A stretch of DNA of 64,000 nt from Petrolisthes cinctipes. Its lineage: Eukaryota; Arthropoda; Malacostraca; Decapoda; Porcellanidae. Below the pieces are notes generated by a model that was given only the letters and a program-made list of their open reading frames with translations, searched no databases and had not been told where the DNA came from. This document shows positions 41,001-55,095 of the stretch, one piece after another; positions within the stretch are counted from its first letter, which is position 1; the number at the start of each line of letters is the position of its first letter. Position numbers and translations under genes: made by a program. The stretch lies in contig JAWQEG010000710.1 of NCBI GenBank assembly GCA_033782935.1, forward strand, positions 6,200,001 to 6,264,000. Reading direction: 5' to 3'.

Positions 41001-44000
41001 GTTTATATCTCAAATTCAGGCTCAAAACACCCGAAAATTCGATATTTTGGGGTCCCAGAAGCTATCTGTACATGCCTACTCAGTGCTAGAATATTTTCAA
41101 AATACAGGCCCAAAACATGCTAAAAATCGATATTTTAGGTGCCCAAAGTCGATATCTCAAATTCAGGCCCAAAACACCCAAAAATTCGATATTTTGGGGT
41201 CCCAGAAGCGATCTGTACATGCCTACTCCGTGTTATAGTATTTTCAATATACAGGCCCAAAACATACTGAAAATCGATCTTTTAGGTGCCCAAAAGTCGA
41301 TATGTGCATGCATCTTCTGTACCCGTTTATATCTCAAATTCAGGCTCAAAACACCCGAAAATTCGATATTTTGGGATCCCAGAAGCGATCTGTACTTGCC
41401 TACTCCGTGTTAGAATATTTTCAAAATACAGGCCCAAAACATACTGAAAATCGATCTTTTATTTGCCCATAAGTCGATATGTGCATGCATCTTTTGTATC
41501 CGTTTATATCCCAAATTCAACCTCAAAACACCCGGAAATTCGATATTTTTGGGTCCCATAAGCGATCTGTACATGCCTACTCAGTGCTAGAATTTTTTCA
41601 AAATATAGGCTCAAAACATGTTAAAAATCGATATTTTAGGTGCCCAAAGTCGATATCTCAAATTTAGGCCCAAAACACCCAAAAATTCGATATTTTGGGG
41701 TCCCAGAAGCGAACTGTACATGCCTACTCCGTGTTAGAGTATTTTCAATATACAGGCCCAAAACATACTGAAAATCAATCCTTTTGGGGCCCAAAAGTCG
41801 ATATGTGGATGCATTTTCTGCACTCGTTTATATCTCAAATTCAACCTCAAAACACCCAAAAATTCTATAATTTTGGGAACCAGAAGCGATCAGTACATGT
41901 CTAGTCAGTGCTAGAATGTTTTCAAAATATAGGCTCAAAACATGCTAAAATTCGATATTTTAAGTTTCCAAAGTCGATATGTGCATGCATCTTCTGTACC
42001 CGTTTATATCTCAAATTCAGGCTCAAAACACCCGAAAATTCGATATTTTTGGTTCCCGGATGCGATCTGTACATGCCTACTCCTAGTTAGAGTATTATCT
42101 AAATACAGGCTCAAAACATGCTGAAAATCGATATTTTAGGTGCCCAAAAATCGATATGTTCATGCATCTTCTGTATCCGTTTATATCCCAAATTCAACCT
42201 CAAAACACCCGAAAATTCGATATTTTTGGGTCCCATAAGCGATCTGTACATGCCTACTCAGTGCTAGAATTTTTTCAAAATATAGGCCCAAAACATGCTA
42301 AAAATCGATATTTTAGGTGCCCAAAGTCGATATATCAAATTCCGGCCCAAAACACCCAAAAATTCGATCTTTTGGGGTCCCAGAATCGAACTGTACATGC
42401 CTACTCCGTGCTAGAGTATTTTCAATATACAGGCCCAAAACATACTGAAAATCAATCCTTTTGGTGCCCAAAAGTCGATATGTGGATGCATCTTCTGCAC
42501 TCGTTTATATCCCAAATTCAACCTCAAAACACCCGAAAATTCGATATTTTTGGGTCCCATAAGCGATCTGTACATGCCTACTCAGTGCTAGAATTTTTTC
42601 AAAATATAGGCCCAAAACATGCTAAAAATCGATATTTTAGGTGAACAAAGTCGATATCTCAAATTCAGGCCCAAAACACCCAAAAATTCGATATTTTTGG
42701 GTCCCAGAAGCGAACTGTACATGCCTACTCCGTGTTAGAGTATTTTCAATATACAGGCCCAAAACATACTGAAAATCAATCCTTTTGGTGCCCAAAAGTC
42801 GATATGTGGATGCATCTTCTGCACTCGTTTATATCTCAAATTCAACCTCAAAACACCCGAAAATTATATAATTTTGGGAACCAGAAGCGATCGGTACATG
42901 TCTAGTCAGTGCTAGAATGTTTTCAAAATATAGGCTCAAAACATGCTAAAAATCGATATTTTAAGTGTCCAAAGTCGATATGTGCATGCATCTTCTGTAC
43001 CCGTTTATATCTCAAATTCAGGCTCAAAACACCCGAAAATTCGATAGTTTTGGTTCCCAGATGCGATCTGTACATGCCTGCTCCTAGTTAGAGTATTATC
43101 TAAATACAGGCTCAAAACATGCTGAAAATCAATATTTTAGGTGCCCAAAAGTCGATATGTGCATGCATCTTCTGTATCCGTTTATATCCCAAATTCAACC
43201 TCAAAACCCCCGAAAATTCGATATTTTTGGGTCCCATAAGCGATCTGTACATGCCTACTCAGTGCTAGAATTTTTTCAAAATATAGGCCCAAAACATGCT
43301 AAAAATCGATATTTTAGGTGCCCAAAGTCAATATCTCAAATTCAGGCCCAAAACACCCAAAAATTCGATATTTTGGGGTCCCAGAAGCGAACTGTACATG
43401 CCTACTCTGTGTTAGAGTATTTTCAATATACAGGCCCAAAACATACTGAAAATCAATCCTTTTGGTGCCCAAAAGTCGATAAGTGCATGCATCTTCTGTA
43501 CCCGTTTATATCTCAAATTCAACCTCAAAACACCCGAAAATTCTATTATTTTGGTTCCCAGATGCGATCTGTACATGCCTACTCCTAGTTAGAATATTAT
43601 CTAAATACAGGCTCAAAACATGCTGAAAATCGATATTTTAGGTGCCCAAAAGTCGATATGTGCATGCATCTTCTGTATCCGTTTATATCCTAAATTCAAC
43701 CTCATAACACCCGAAAATTCGATATTTTTGGGTCCCATAAGCGATCTGTACATGCCTACTCAGTGCTAGAATTTTTTCAAAATACAGGCCCAAAACATGC
43801 TAAAAATCGATATTTTAGGTGCCCAAAGTCGATATCTCAAATTCAGGCCCAAAACACCCAAAAATTCGATATTTTGGGGTCCCAGAAGCGAACTGTACAT
43901 GCCTACTACGTGTTAGAGTATTTTCAATATACAGGCCCAAAACATACTGAAAATCAATCCTTTTGGTGCCCAAAAGTCGATATGTGGATGCATCTTCTGC

Positions 44001-45470
44001 ACTCGTTTATATCTCAAATTCAACCTCAAAACACCCGAAAATTCTATAATTTTGGGAACCAGAAGCGATCAGTACATGTCTAGTCAGTGCTAGAATGTTT
44101 TCAAAATATAGGCTCAAAACATGCTAAAATTCGATATTTTAAGTTTCCAAAGTCGATATGTGCATGCATCTTCTGTACCCGTTTATATCTATAATTCAGG
44201 CTCAAAACACCCGAAAATTCGATATTTTTGGTTCCCAGATGCGATCTGTACATGCCTATTCCTAGTTAGAGTATTATCTAAATACAGGCTCAAAACATGC
44301 TGAAAATCGATATTTTAGGTGCCCAAAAGTCTATATGTGCATGCATCTTCTGTATCCGTTTATGTCCCAAATTCAACCTCAAAACACCCGAAAATCCGAT
44401 ATTTTTGGGTCCCATAAGCGATCTGTACATGCCTACTCAGTGCTAGAATTTTTTCAAAATATAGGCCCAAAACATGCTAAAAATCGATATTTTAGGTGCC
44501 CAAAGTCGATATCTCAAATTCAGGCCCAAAACACCCAAAAATTTGATATTTTTAGGTCCCAGAATCGAACTGTACATGCCTACTCCGTGTTAGAGTATTT
44601 TCAATATACAGGCCCAAAACATACTGAAAATCAATCCTTTTGGTGCCCAAAAGTCGATATGTGGATGCATCTTCTGCACTCGTTTATATCTCAAATTCAA
44701 CCTCAAAACACCCGAAAATTCTATAATTTTGGGAACCAGAACCGATCGGTACATGTCTAGTCAGTGCTAGAATGTTTTCAAAATATAGGCTCAAAACATG
44801 CTAAAAATCGATATTTTAAGTGTCCAAAGTCGATATGTGCATGCATCTTCTGTACCCGTTTATATCTCATTTTCAAGCTCAAAACACCCGAAAATTCGAT
44901 ATTTTTGGTTCCCAGATGCGATCTGTACATGCCTACTCCTAGTTAGAGTATTATCTAAATACAGGCTCAAAACATGCTGAAAATCGATATTTTAGGTGCC
45001 CAAAGTCAATATGTGCATGCATCTTCTGTACCCGTTTATATCTCATATTCAGGCTCAAAACACCCGAAAATTCGGTATTTTTGGGTCCTAGTAGCGATTT
45101 GTACATCCCTACTCCTAGTTAGAATGTTTTCAAGATACAGACCCAAAACATGCTCAAAATCGATATTTTAGGTGCCCAAAAGTCGATATGTGCATGCATC
45201 TTCTGTACCCGTTTATATCTCAAATTCTGGCTTAAAACACCCGAAAATTCGATATTTTTGGGTCCCAGGTAGCGATCTGTACATGCCTACTCATATGCAG
45301 GCCCAAAACATGCTGAAAATCGATATTTTAGGTGCCCAAAGTCAACATGTGTATGCATCTTCTGCACTCGTTTATATCTCAAATTCAACCTCAAAACATC
45401 CGAAAATTCGATAATTTTGGGTCACAGAAGCGATCTGTACATGGCTAGTCAGTGCTAGAATGTTTTCAAA
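38061..45470. repeat. Satellite region rich in the AATCAATCCTTTTGG monomer variant
   Basis: A distinctive short monomer with AATCAATCCTTTTGGTGCCC (seen near 38,224, 38,727, 41,779, 42,458, 42,781, 43,459, 43,962 and 44,634) alternates with full-length units. Those carry TTTGGTTCCCAGATGCGATC and GAGTATTATCTAAATACAGG. Longer copies are visible: 38.86-39.54 kb matches 44.77-45.45 kb at +5,906 bp, and 38.2-38.7 kb matches 43.46-43.96 kb at +5,235 bp. The subregion 39,536-40,346 pairs with 21,950-22,760. Confidence 0.8.
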
Positions 45471-46845
45471 ATATAGGCTCAAAACATGCTAAAAATATAT
45501 ATTGTAAGTGTCCAAAGTCGATAGGTGCATGCATCTTCTATACCCGTTTATATCTCAAATTCAAGCTTAAAACACCCGAAAATTCGATATTTTGGGGTCC
45601 CAGAAGCGATCTGTACATGCCTACTCCGTGTTAGAGTATTTTCAAAATACTGGGCCAAAACATAATGAAAATCGATCTTTTAGGTGCCCAAAAGTCGATA
45701 TGTGCATGCATCTTCTGTACCCGTTTATATCCCAAATTCAACCTCAAAACACCCGAAAATTCGATATTTTTGGGTCCCAGAAGCTATCTTTACATGCCTA
45801 CTTAATGCTAGAATGTTTTTAAAATATAGGCTCAAAACATGCTAAAAATCGATATTTTAAGTGTCCAAAGTCGATATGTGGATGCATCTTCTGTACCCGT
45901 TTATATCTCAAATTCAGGCTCAAAACACCCGAAAATTCGATATTTTTGGGTCCTAGAAGCGATCTGTACATCCCTACTCCGAGTTAGAATGTTTTCAAGA
46001 TACAGACCCAAAACATGCTCAAAATCGATCTTTTAGGTGCCCAAAAGTCGATATGTGCATGCATCTTCTGTGCCCGTTTATATCCCAAATTCAACCTCAA
46101 AACACCCGAAAATTCGATATTTTTGGGTCCCAGAAGCGATCTTTACATGCCTACTTAGTGCTAGAATGTTTTTAAAATATTGGCTCAAAACATGCTAAAA
46201 ATCGATATTTTAAGTGTCCAAAGTCGATATGTGGATGCATCTTCTGTACCCGTTTATATCTCAAAGTCAGGCTCAAAACACCCGAAAATTCGATATTTTG
46301 GGGTCCCAGAAGCAATCTGTACATGCCTACTCAGATGCAGGCCCAAAACAGGCTGAAAATCGATATTTTAGGTGCCCAAAGTCAACATTGTATGCATCTT
46401 CTGCACTCGTTTATATCTCAAATTCAACCTCAAAACACCCGAAAATTTGATAATTCTGGGAACCAGAAGCGATCTGTACATGTCTAGTGAGTGCTAGAAT
46501 TTTTTCAAAATATAGGCTCAAAACATGCTAAAAATCGATATTTTAAGTGTCCAAAGTCGATATGTGGATGCATCTTCTGTAACCGTTTATATCTCATATT
46601 CAGGCCCAAAACACCCGAAAATTCGATATTTTGGGGTCCCTGAAGCGAACTGTACATGCCTACTCCGTGTTAGAATATTTTCAAAATACAGGCCCAAAAC
46701 ATGCTAAAAATCGATATTTTAGGTGCCCAAAGTCGATATCTCAAATTCAGGCCCAAACACTCAAAAATTCGATATTTTGGGGTCTCAGAAGTGATCTGTA
46801 CATGCCTACTCCGTGTTAGAATATTTTCAATATACAGGCCCAAAA
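45471..46845. repeat. Satellite stretch with a two-monomer (about 352 bp) repetition
   Basis: Full-length units recur in pairs: 45,675 onward matches 46,027 onward at 352 bp. The pair shares GATCTTTACATGCC and GAATGTTTTTAAAATAT. A more diverged unit with ATATATATTGTAAGTG lies near 45,492. No gene is present. Confidence 0.7.
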
Positions 46846-48869
46846 CATACTGAAAATCGATCTTTTAGGTGCCCAAAAGTCGATATGTGGATGCATCTTC
46901 TGTAACCGTTTATATCTCATATTCAGGCCCAAAACACCCGAAAATTCGATATTTTGGGGTCCCTGAAGCGAACTGTACATGCCTACTCCGTGTTAGAGTA
47001 TTTTCAAAATACAGGCCCAAAACATACTGAAAATCGATCTTTTAGGTGCCCAAAGTCGATATATCAAATTCAGGCCCAAAACACCCAAAAATTCGATATT
47101 TTGGGGTCCCAGAAGTGATCTGTACATGCCTACTCCGTGTTAGAATATTTTCAATATACAGGCCCATAACATACTTAAAATCGATCTTGTAGGTGCCCAA
47201 AAGTCGATATGTGGATGCATCTTCTGTACCCGTTTATATCTCAAATTAAGGCTCAAAACACCCGAAAATTCGATATTTTGAGGTCCCAGAAGCGATCTGT
47301 ACTTGCCTACTCCGTGTTAGAGTATTTTCAAAATACAGGCCCTAAACAAGCTGAAAATCGATATTTTAGGTGACCAAAGTCAATATGTGTATGCATCTTC
47401 TGAACCCGTTTATATCTCATATTCAGGCCCAAAACACCCAAAAATTCGATATTTTGGGGTCCCAGAAGCGAACTGTACATGCCTACTCCGTGTTAGAGTA
47501 TTTTCAAAATACAGGCCAAAAACATACTGAAAATCGATCTTTTAGGTGCCCAAAAGTCGATATGTGGATGCATCTTTTGTACCCGTTTATATCTCATATT
47601 CAGGCTCAAAACACCCGAAAATTCGAAATTTGGGGGTCCCACAAGCGATCTGTACATGCCTACTCAGATGCAGGCCCAAAACATGCTGAAAATCGATATT
47701 TTAGGTGCCCAAAGTCAACATGTGTATGCATCTTCTGCACTCGTTTATATCTCAAATTCAATCTCAAAACAACCGAAAATTCGATATTTTTGGGTCCCAG
47801 AAGCGATCTGTACATGCCTACTCCTAGTTAGAGTATTATCAAAATACAGGCTCAAAACATACTGAAAATCGATCTTTTAGGTGCCCAAAAGTCGATATGT
47901 GGATGCATCTTCTGTAACCGTTTATATCTCATATTCAGGCCCAAAACACCCGAAAATTCGATATTTTGGGGTCCCTGAAGCGAACTGTACATGCCTACTC
48001 CGTGTTAGAGTATTTTCAAAATACAGGCCCAAAACATACTGAAAATCGATCTTTTAGGTGCCCAAAGTCGATATATCAAATTCAGGCCCAAAACACCCAA
48101 AAATTCGATATTTTGGGGTCCCAGAAGTGATCTGTACATGCCTACTCCGTGTTAGAATATTTTCAATATACAGGCCCATAACATACTTAAAATCGATCTT
48201 GTAGGTGCCCAAAAGTCGATATGTGGATGCATCTTCTGTACCCGTTTATATCTCAAATTAAGGCTCAAAACACCCGAAAATTCGATATTTTGAGGTCCCA
48301 GAAGCGATCTGTACTTGCCTACTCCGTGTTAGAGTATTTTCAAAATACAGGCCCTAAACAAGCTGAAAATCGATATTTTAGGTGACCAAAGTCAATATGT
48401 GTATGCATCTTCTGAACCCGTTTATATCTCATATTCAGGCCCAAAACACCCAAAAATTCGATATTTTGGGGTCCCAGAAGCGAACTGTACATGCCTACTC
48501 CGTGTTAGAGTATTTTCAAAATACAGGCCAAAAACATACTGAAAATCGATCTTTTAGGTGCCCAAAAGTCGATATGTGGATGCATCTTTTGTACCCGTTT
48601 ATATCTCATATTCAGGCTCAAAACACCCGAAAATTCGAAATTTGGGGGTCCCACAAGCGATCTGTACATGCCTACTCAGATGCAGGCCCAAAACATGCTG
48701 AAAATCGATATTTTAGGTGCCCAAAGTCAACATGTGTATGCATCTTCTGCACTCGTTTATATCTCAAATTCAATCTCAAAACAACCGAAAATTCGATATT
48801 TTTGGGTCCCAGAAGCGATCTGTACATGCCTACTCCTAGTTAGAGTATTATCAAAATACAGGCTCAAAA
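46846..48869. repeat. Near-identical 1,012-bp tandem duplication
   Basis: Copies 46,846-47,857 and 47,858-48,869 match at every point I compared (47,370/48,382; 47,656/48,668). Shared rare variants are TCTGTAACCGTTTATATC, GGCCCATAACATACTTAAAATC, GATCTTGTAGG, TCTTCTGAACCCG and CGAAATTTGGGGG. Each unit holds six to seven monomers. Confidence 0.9.
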
Positions 48870-49040
48870 CATGCTGAAAATCGATATTTTAGGTGCCCAA
48901 AGTCAATATGTGCATGCATCTTCTGTACCCGTTTATATCTCATATTCAGGCTCAAAACACCCGAAAATTCGGTATTTTTGGGTCCTAGAAGCGATCTGTA
49001 CATCCCTACTCCTAGTTAGAATGATTTTTAGATACAGACC

Positions 49041-49300
49041 CAAAACATGCTCAAAATCGATATTTTAGGTGCCGAAAAGTCGATATGTGCATGCATCTTC
49101 TGTACCCGTTTATATATCAAATTCAGGCTCAAAACACCCGAAAATTCGATATTTTTGGGTCCCAAAGCGATCTGTACATGCCTACTCAGTGATAGAATAT
49201 TTTCAAAATACCGGCCCAAAACATGCTAAAAATCGATATTTTAGGTGCCAAAGTCGATATCTCAAATTCAGGCCCAAAACACCCAAAAATTCGATATTTT
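49041..49300. repeat. Third copy of the TATATATCAAATTCAGG variant pair seen at 9.04 and 14.56 kb
   Basis: The stretch carries GGTGCCGAAAAGTCG, TATATATCAAATTCAGG, GGGTCCCAAAGCGATC (lacking the AGA of the consensus), CAGTGATAGAATATTTTC and AAATACCGGCCC. It matches 9,041-9,300 almost base for base at an offset of 40,000 bp. It also matches 14,557-14,745, apart from the left junction. Confidence 0.85.
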
Positions 49301-52300
49301 GGGGTCCCAGAAGTGATCTGTACATGCCTACTCCGTGTTAGAATATTTTCAATATACAGGCCCAAAACATACTGAAAATCGATCTTTTAGGTGCCCAAAA
49401 GTCGATATGTGGATGCATCTTCTGTACCCGTTTATATCTCAAATTCAGGCTCAAATCACCCGAAAATTCGATATTTTGGGGTCCCTGAAGCGATCTGTAC
49501 ATGCCTACTCAGTGTTAGAATATTTTCAAAATACAGGCCCAAAACATGCTAAAAATCGATATTTTAGGTGCCCAAAGTCGATATCTCAAATTCAGGCCAA
49601 AAACACCCAAAAATTCGATATTTTGGGGTCCCAGAAGCGATCTGTACATGCCTACTCCGTGTTATAGTATTTTCAATATACAGGCCCTAAACAAGCTGAA
49701 AATCGATATTTTAGGTGACCAAAGTCAATATGTGTATGCATCTTCTGCACCCGTTTATATCCCAAATTCAACCTCAAAACACCCGAAAATTCGATATTTT
49801 TGGGTCCCATAAGCGATCTGTACATGCCTACTCAGTGCTAGAATTTTTTCAAAATATAGGCCCAAAACATGCTAAAAATCGATATTTTAGGTGCCCAAAG
49901 TCGATATCTCAAATTCAGGCCTAAAACACCCAAAAATTCTATATTTTGGGGTCCCAGAAGCGAACTGTACATGCCTACTCCGTGTTAGAGTATTTTCAAT
50001 ATAGAGGCCCAAAACATACTGAAAATCAATCCTTTTGGTGCCCAAAAGTCGATATGTGCATGCATCTTTTGTACCCGTTTATATCTCAAATTCAACCTCA
50101 AAACACCCGAAAATTCTATAATTTTGGGGTCCCAGCAGCGAACTGTACATGCCTACTCCGTGTTAGAGTATTTTTAATATACAGGCCCAAAACATACTGA
50201 AAATCAATCCTTTTGGTGCCCAAAAGTCGATATGTGGATGCATCTTCTGTACCCGTTTATATCTCAAGTTCAGGCTCCAAACACCCGAAATTTCGATATT
50301 TTGGGGTCCCAGAAGCGATCTGTACATGCCTACTCAGATGCAGGCCCAAAACATGCTGAAAATCGATATTTTAGGTGCCCAAAGTCAACATGTGTATGCA
50401 TCTTCTGCACTCGTTTATATCTTAAATTCAACCTCAAAACATCCGAAAATTCGATAATTTTGGGTCCCAAAAGCGATCTGTACATGGCTAGTCAGTGCTA
50501 GAATGTTTTTAAAATATAGGCTCAAAACATGCTAAAAATCGATATTTTAGGTGCCCAAAGTCGATATTTCAAATTCAGGCCCAAAACACCCGAATATTCG
50601 ATATTTTGGGTCCCAGAAGCGATCTGTACATGCCTACTTAGTGCTAGAATATTTTCAAAATACAGGCCCAAAACATGCTAAAAATCGATATTTTAGGTGC
50701 CCAAAGTCAATATTTCAAATTCAGGCCCAAAACACCCGAATATTCGATATTTTGGGTCCCAGAAGCGATCTGTACATGCCTACTTAGTGCTAGAATGTTT
50801 TTAAAATATAGGCTCAAAACATGCTAAAAATCGATATTTTAAGTGTCCAAAGTCGATATGTGCATGCATCATCTGTACCAGTTTATATCTCAAATTCAGG
50901 CTCAAAACACCCGAAAATTCGATATTTTGGGGTCCCCGAAGTGATCTGTACATGCCTACTTAGTGCTAGAATATTTTCCAAATATAGGCTCAAAACATGA
51001 TAAAAATCGATATTTTAGGTGCCCAAAGTCGATATTTCAAATTCAGGCCCAAAACACCCGAATATTCGATATTTTGGGTTCCCAGCAGCGAACTGGACAT
51101 GCCTACTCCGTGTTAGAGTATTTTCAAAATATAGGCCCAAAACATACTGAAAATCGATCTTTTAGGTGCCCAAAAGTCGATATGTGCATGCATCTTTTGT
51201 ACCCGTTTATATCCCAAATTCAACCTCAAAACACCCTAAAATTCGATATTTTGGGGTCCCAGAAGCGATCTGTACATGCCTACTCAGTGCTAGAATTTTT
51301 TCAAAATATAGGCCCAAAACATGGTAAAAATCGATATTTTAGGTGCCCAAAGTCGATATCTCAAATTCAGGCCCAAAACACCCATGTATTCGATATTTTG
51401 GGGTCCCAGAAGCGATCTGTACATGCCTAATCCGTGTTAGAGTATTTTCAATATACAGGCCCAAAACATACTGAAAATCGATCTTTTAGGTGCCCAAAAG
51501 TCGATATGTGGATGCATCTTCTGTACCCGTTTATATCTCAAATTCAGGCTCCAAACACCCGAAACTTCGATATTTTGGGGTCCCAAAAGCGATCTGTACA
51601 TGCCTACTCAGATGCAGGCCCAAAACATGCTGAAAATCGATATTTTAGGTGCCCAAAGTCAACATGTGTATTCATCTTCTTCACTCGTTTATATCTCAAA
51701 TTCTTCCTCAAAACACCCGAAAATTTAATAATTTTGGGAACGAGAAGCGATCTGTACATGTCTAGTGAGTGCTAGAATGTTTTCAAAATATAGGCTCAAA
51801 ACACGCTAAAAATCGATATTTTAAGTGTCCAAAGTCGATATGTGCATGCATCTTCTGTACCCGTTTATATCTCAAATTCAGGCTCAAAACACCCGAAAAT
51901 TCGATATTTTAGGGTCCCATAAGCGATCTGTACTTGCCTACTCCGTGGTCGAGTATTTTCAAAATACAGGCCCAAAACAAGCTGAAAATCGATATTTCAG
52001 GTGACCAAAGTCAATATGTGTATGCATCTTCTGCACCCGTTTATATCCCAAATTCAATCTCAAAACACCCGAAAAATCGATATTTTTGGGTCCCAGAAGC
52101 GATCTTTACATGCCTACTTAGTGCTAGAATGTTTTTAAAATATAGGCTGAATACATGCTAAAAATCGATATTTTAAGTGTCCAAAGTCGATATGTGGATG
52201 CATCTTCTGTACCCGTTTATATCTCATATTCTGGCTCAAAACACCCGAAAATTCGATATTTTGGGGTCCCAGAAGTGATCTGTACATGCCTACATAGTGC

Positions 52301-53639
52301 TAGAATATTTTCAAAATATAGGCCCAAAACATGCTAAAAATCGATATTTTAGGTGCCCAAAGTCGATATTTAAAATTCAGGCCCAAAACACCCGAAAATT
52401 CGATATTTTGGGTTCCCAGCAGCGAACTGGACATGCCTACTCCGTGTTAGAGTATTTTCAAAATACAGGCCCAAAACATACTGAAAATCGATCTTTTAGG
52501 TGCCCAAAAGTCGATATGTGCATGCATCTTCTGTACCCGTTTATATCCCAAATTCAACCTCAAATCACCCGAAAATTCGATATTTTTGGGTCCCAGAAGT
52601 GATCTGTACATGCCTACTCTGTGCTAGAATGTTTTCAAAATATAGGCCCAAAACATGCTAAAAATCGATATTTTAGGTGCCCAAAGTCGATATCTCAAAT
52701 TCAGGCCCAAAACACCTAAAAATTCGATATTTTGGGGTCCCAGAAGCGAACTGTACATGCCTACTCCGTGTTAGAGTATTTTCAATATACAGGCCCAAAA
52801 CATACTGAAAATCGATCTTTTTGGTGCCCAAAAGTCGATATGTGCATGCATCTTCTGTATCCGTTTATATCTCAAATTCAGGCTCCAAACACCCGAAAAT
52901 TCGATATTTTGGGGTCCCAGAAGCGATCTGTACATGCCTACTCAGATGCAGGCCCAAAATATTCTGAAAATCGATATTTTAGGTGTCCAAAGTCAACATG
53001 TGTATGCATCTTCTGCACTCGTTTATATCTCAAATTCAACCTCAAAACACCCAAAAATTCGATAAGTTTGGGAACCAGAAGCGATCTGTACATGTCTAGT
53101 CAGTGCTAGAATGTTTTCAATATACAGGCCCAAAACATACTGAAAATCGATCTTTTAGGTGCCCAAAAGTCGATATGTGGATGCATCTTCTGTACCCGTT
53201 TATATCTCATATTCAGGCTCAAAACACCCGAAAATTCGGTATTTTTGGGTCCTAGAAGCGATCTGTACATCCCTACTCCTAGTTAGAATGTTTTCAAGAT
53301 ACAGACCCAAAACATGCTCAAAATCGATATTTTAGGTGCCCAAAAGTCGATATGTGCATGCATCTTCTGCACCCGTTTATATCCCAAATTCAACCTCAAA
53401 ACACCCTAAAATTCGATATTTTGGGGTCCAAGAAGCGATTTGTACATGCCTACTCAGTGCTAGAATATTTTCAAAATATTAGCCCAAAACATGCTAAAAA
53501 TCGATATTTTAGGTGCCCAAAGTCGATATCTCAAATTCAGGCCCAAAAAACCCAAGTATTTGACATTTTGGGGTCCCAGATGCGATCTGTACATGCTTAC
53601 TCCGTGGTAGAGTATTTTTCAAAATACAGGCCCAAAACA
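49301..53639. repeat. Mixed satellite stretch
   Basis: Full-length, 158-bp and 147-bp monomers are mixed. Local variants include GATATTTCAAATTCAGGCCC with CCCGAATATTCG (50,560, 50,710, 51,030), AATCAATCCTTTTGG (50,030, 50,213) and CACCCATGTATTCG (51,380). I could not fit one period. No gene is present. Confidence 0.72.
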
Positions 53640-55095
53640 TACTGAAAATCGATATTTTAGGTTCCCAAAAGTCGATATGTGCATGCATTTTCTGTACCCG
53701 TTTATATCTCAAAATCAGGCTCAAAACACCCGAAAATTCGTTATTTTTGGGTCCTAGAAGCGATCTGTACATGACTACTCCTAGTTAGAATGTTTTCAAG
53801 ATACAGACCGAAAACATGCTCAAAATCGATATTTTAGGTGCCCAAAAGTCGATATGTTCATGCATCTTCTGTACCCGTTTATATCTCAAATTAAGGCTCC
53901 AAACACCCGAAAATTCGATATTATGGGGTCCCAGAAGCGATCTGTACATGCCTACTCAGTGCTATAATACTTTAAAAAAAAAAGGCCCAAAACATGCTAA
54001 AAATCGATATTTTAGGTGCCCAAAGTTTAAATCTCAAATTCAGGCCCAAAACACCCGAAAATTCGTTATTTTGGGGTCCCAGAAGCGTTCTGTACATGCC
54101 TACTCAGTGCTAGAATATTTTCAAAATATAGGCCCAAAACAAACTAAAAATCGATATTTTAGGTGCCCAAAGTCGATATCTCAAATTTAGGCCCAAAACA
54201 CCCATATATTCGATATTTTGGGGTCCCAGAAGCGATCTGTACATGCCTACTCAGTGTTAGAGTATTTTCAAAATACAGTCCCATAACGTACTGAAAATCG
54301 ATCTTTTAGGTGCCCAAAAGTCGATATGTGCATGTATCTTCTGCACCCGTTTATATCTCAAATTCAGGCTCCAAACACCCGAAAATTCGTTATTTTGGGG
54401 TCCCAGAAGCGATCTGTACATGCCTACTCCGTGTTAGAGTATTTTCAAAATACAGGCCCAAAACATACTGAAAGTCGATATTTTAGGTGCACAAAAGTCG
54501 ATATGTGCATGAATTTTCTGTACCCGTTTATATCTCAAATTCAATCTCCAAGCTCCCGAAAATTCGATATTTTGGGGTCCCAGAAGCGATCTGTTCATGC
54601 CTACTCAGTGCTAGAAAGTTTTCAAAATATAGGCTCAAAACATGCTAAAAATCGATATTTTAAGTGTCCAAAGTCGATATGTGCATGCATCTTCTGTGCC
54701 CGTTTATATCTCAAATTCAGGCTCAAAACACCTGAGAATTCGATATTTTGGGGTCCCAGAAGCGATCTGTACATCCCTACTCCTAGTTAGATTTTTTGCA
54801 AAATACAGTCCCAAAACATACTGAAAGTCGATATTTTAGGTGCCCAAAAGTCGATATGTGCATGCATCTTCAGTACCCGTTTATATCTCAAATTCAGGCT
54901 CCAAGCACCCGAAAATTCGATATTTTGTGGTCCCAGAAGCGATCTGTACATACCTACTCAGTGCTAGAATGTTTTCAAAATATAGGCTCATAACATGCTA
55001 AAAATCGATATTTTAAGTGTCCAAAGTCGATATGTGCATGCATCTTCTGTGCACGTTTATATCTCAAATTCAGGCTCAAAACACCTAGAATTCGA
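53640..55095. repeat. Duplicated right-flank block, copy 1 (paired with 57,478-58,935)
   Basis: Variants recur at +3,838 bp (53,822/57,660; 54,326/58,164; 54,642/58,480). Distinctive shared features are CTATAATACTTT followed by an A-run, AGTTTAAATCTCAAATTC, CCATAACGTACTG, ACCTGAGAATTCG and ACACCTAGAATTCG. The A-runs differ in length between the copies, as expected for homopolymer slippage. Confidence 0.85.
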
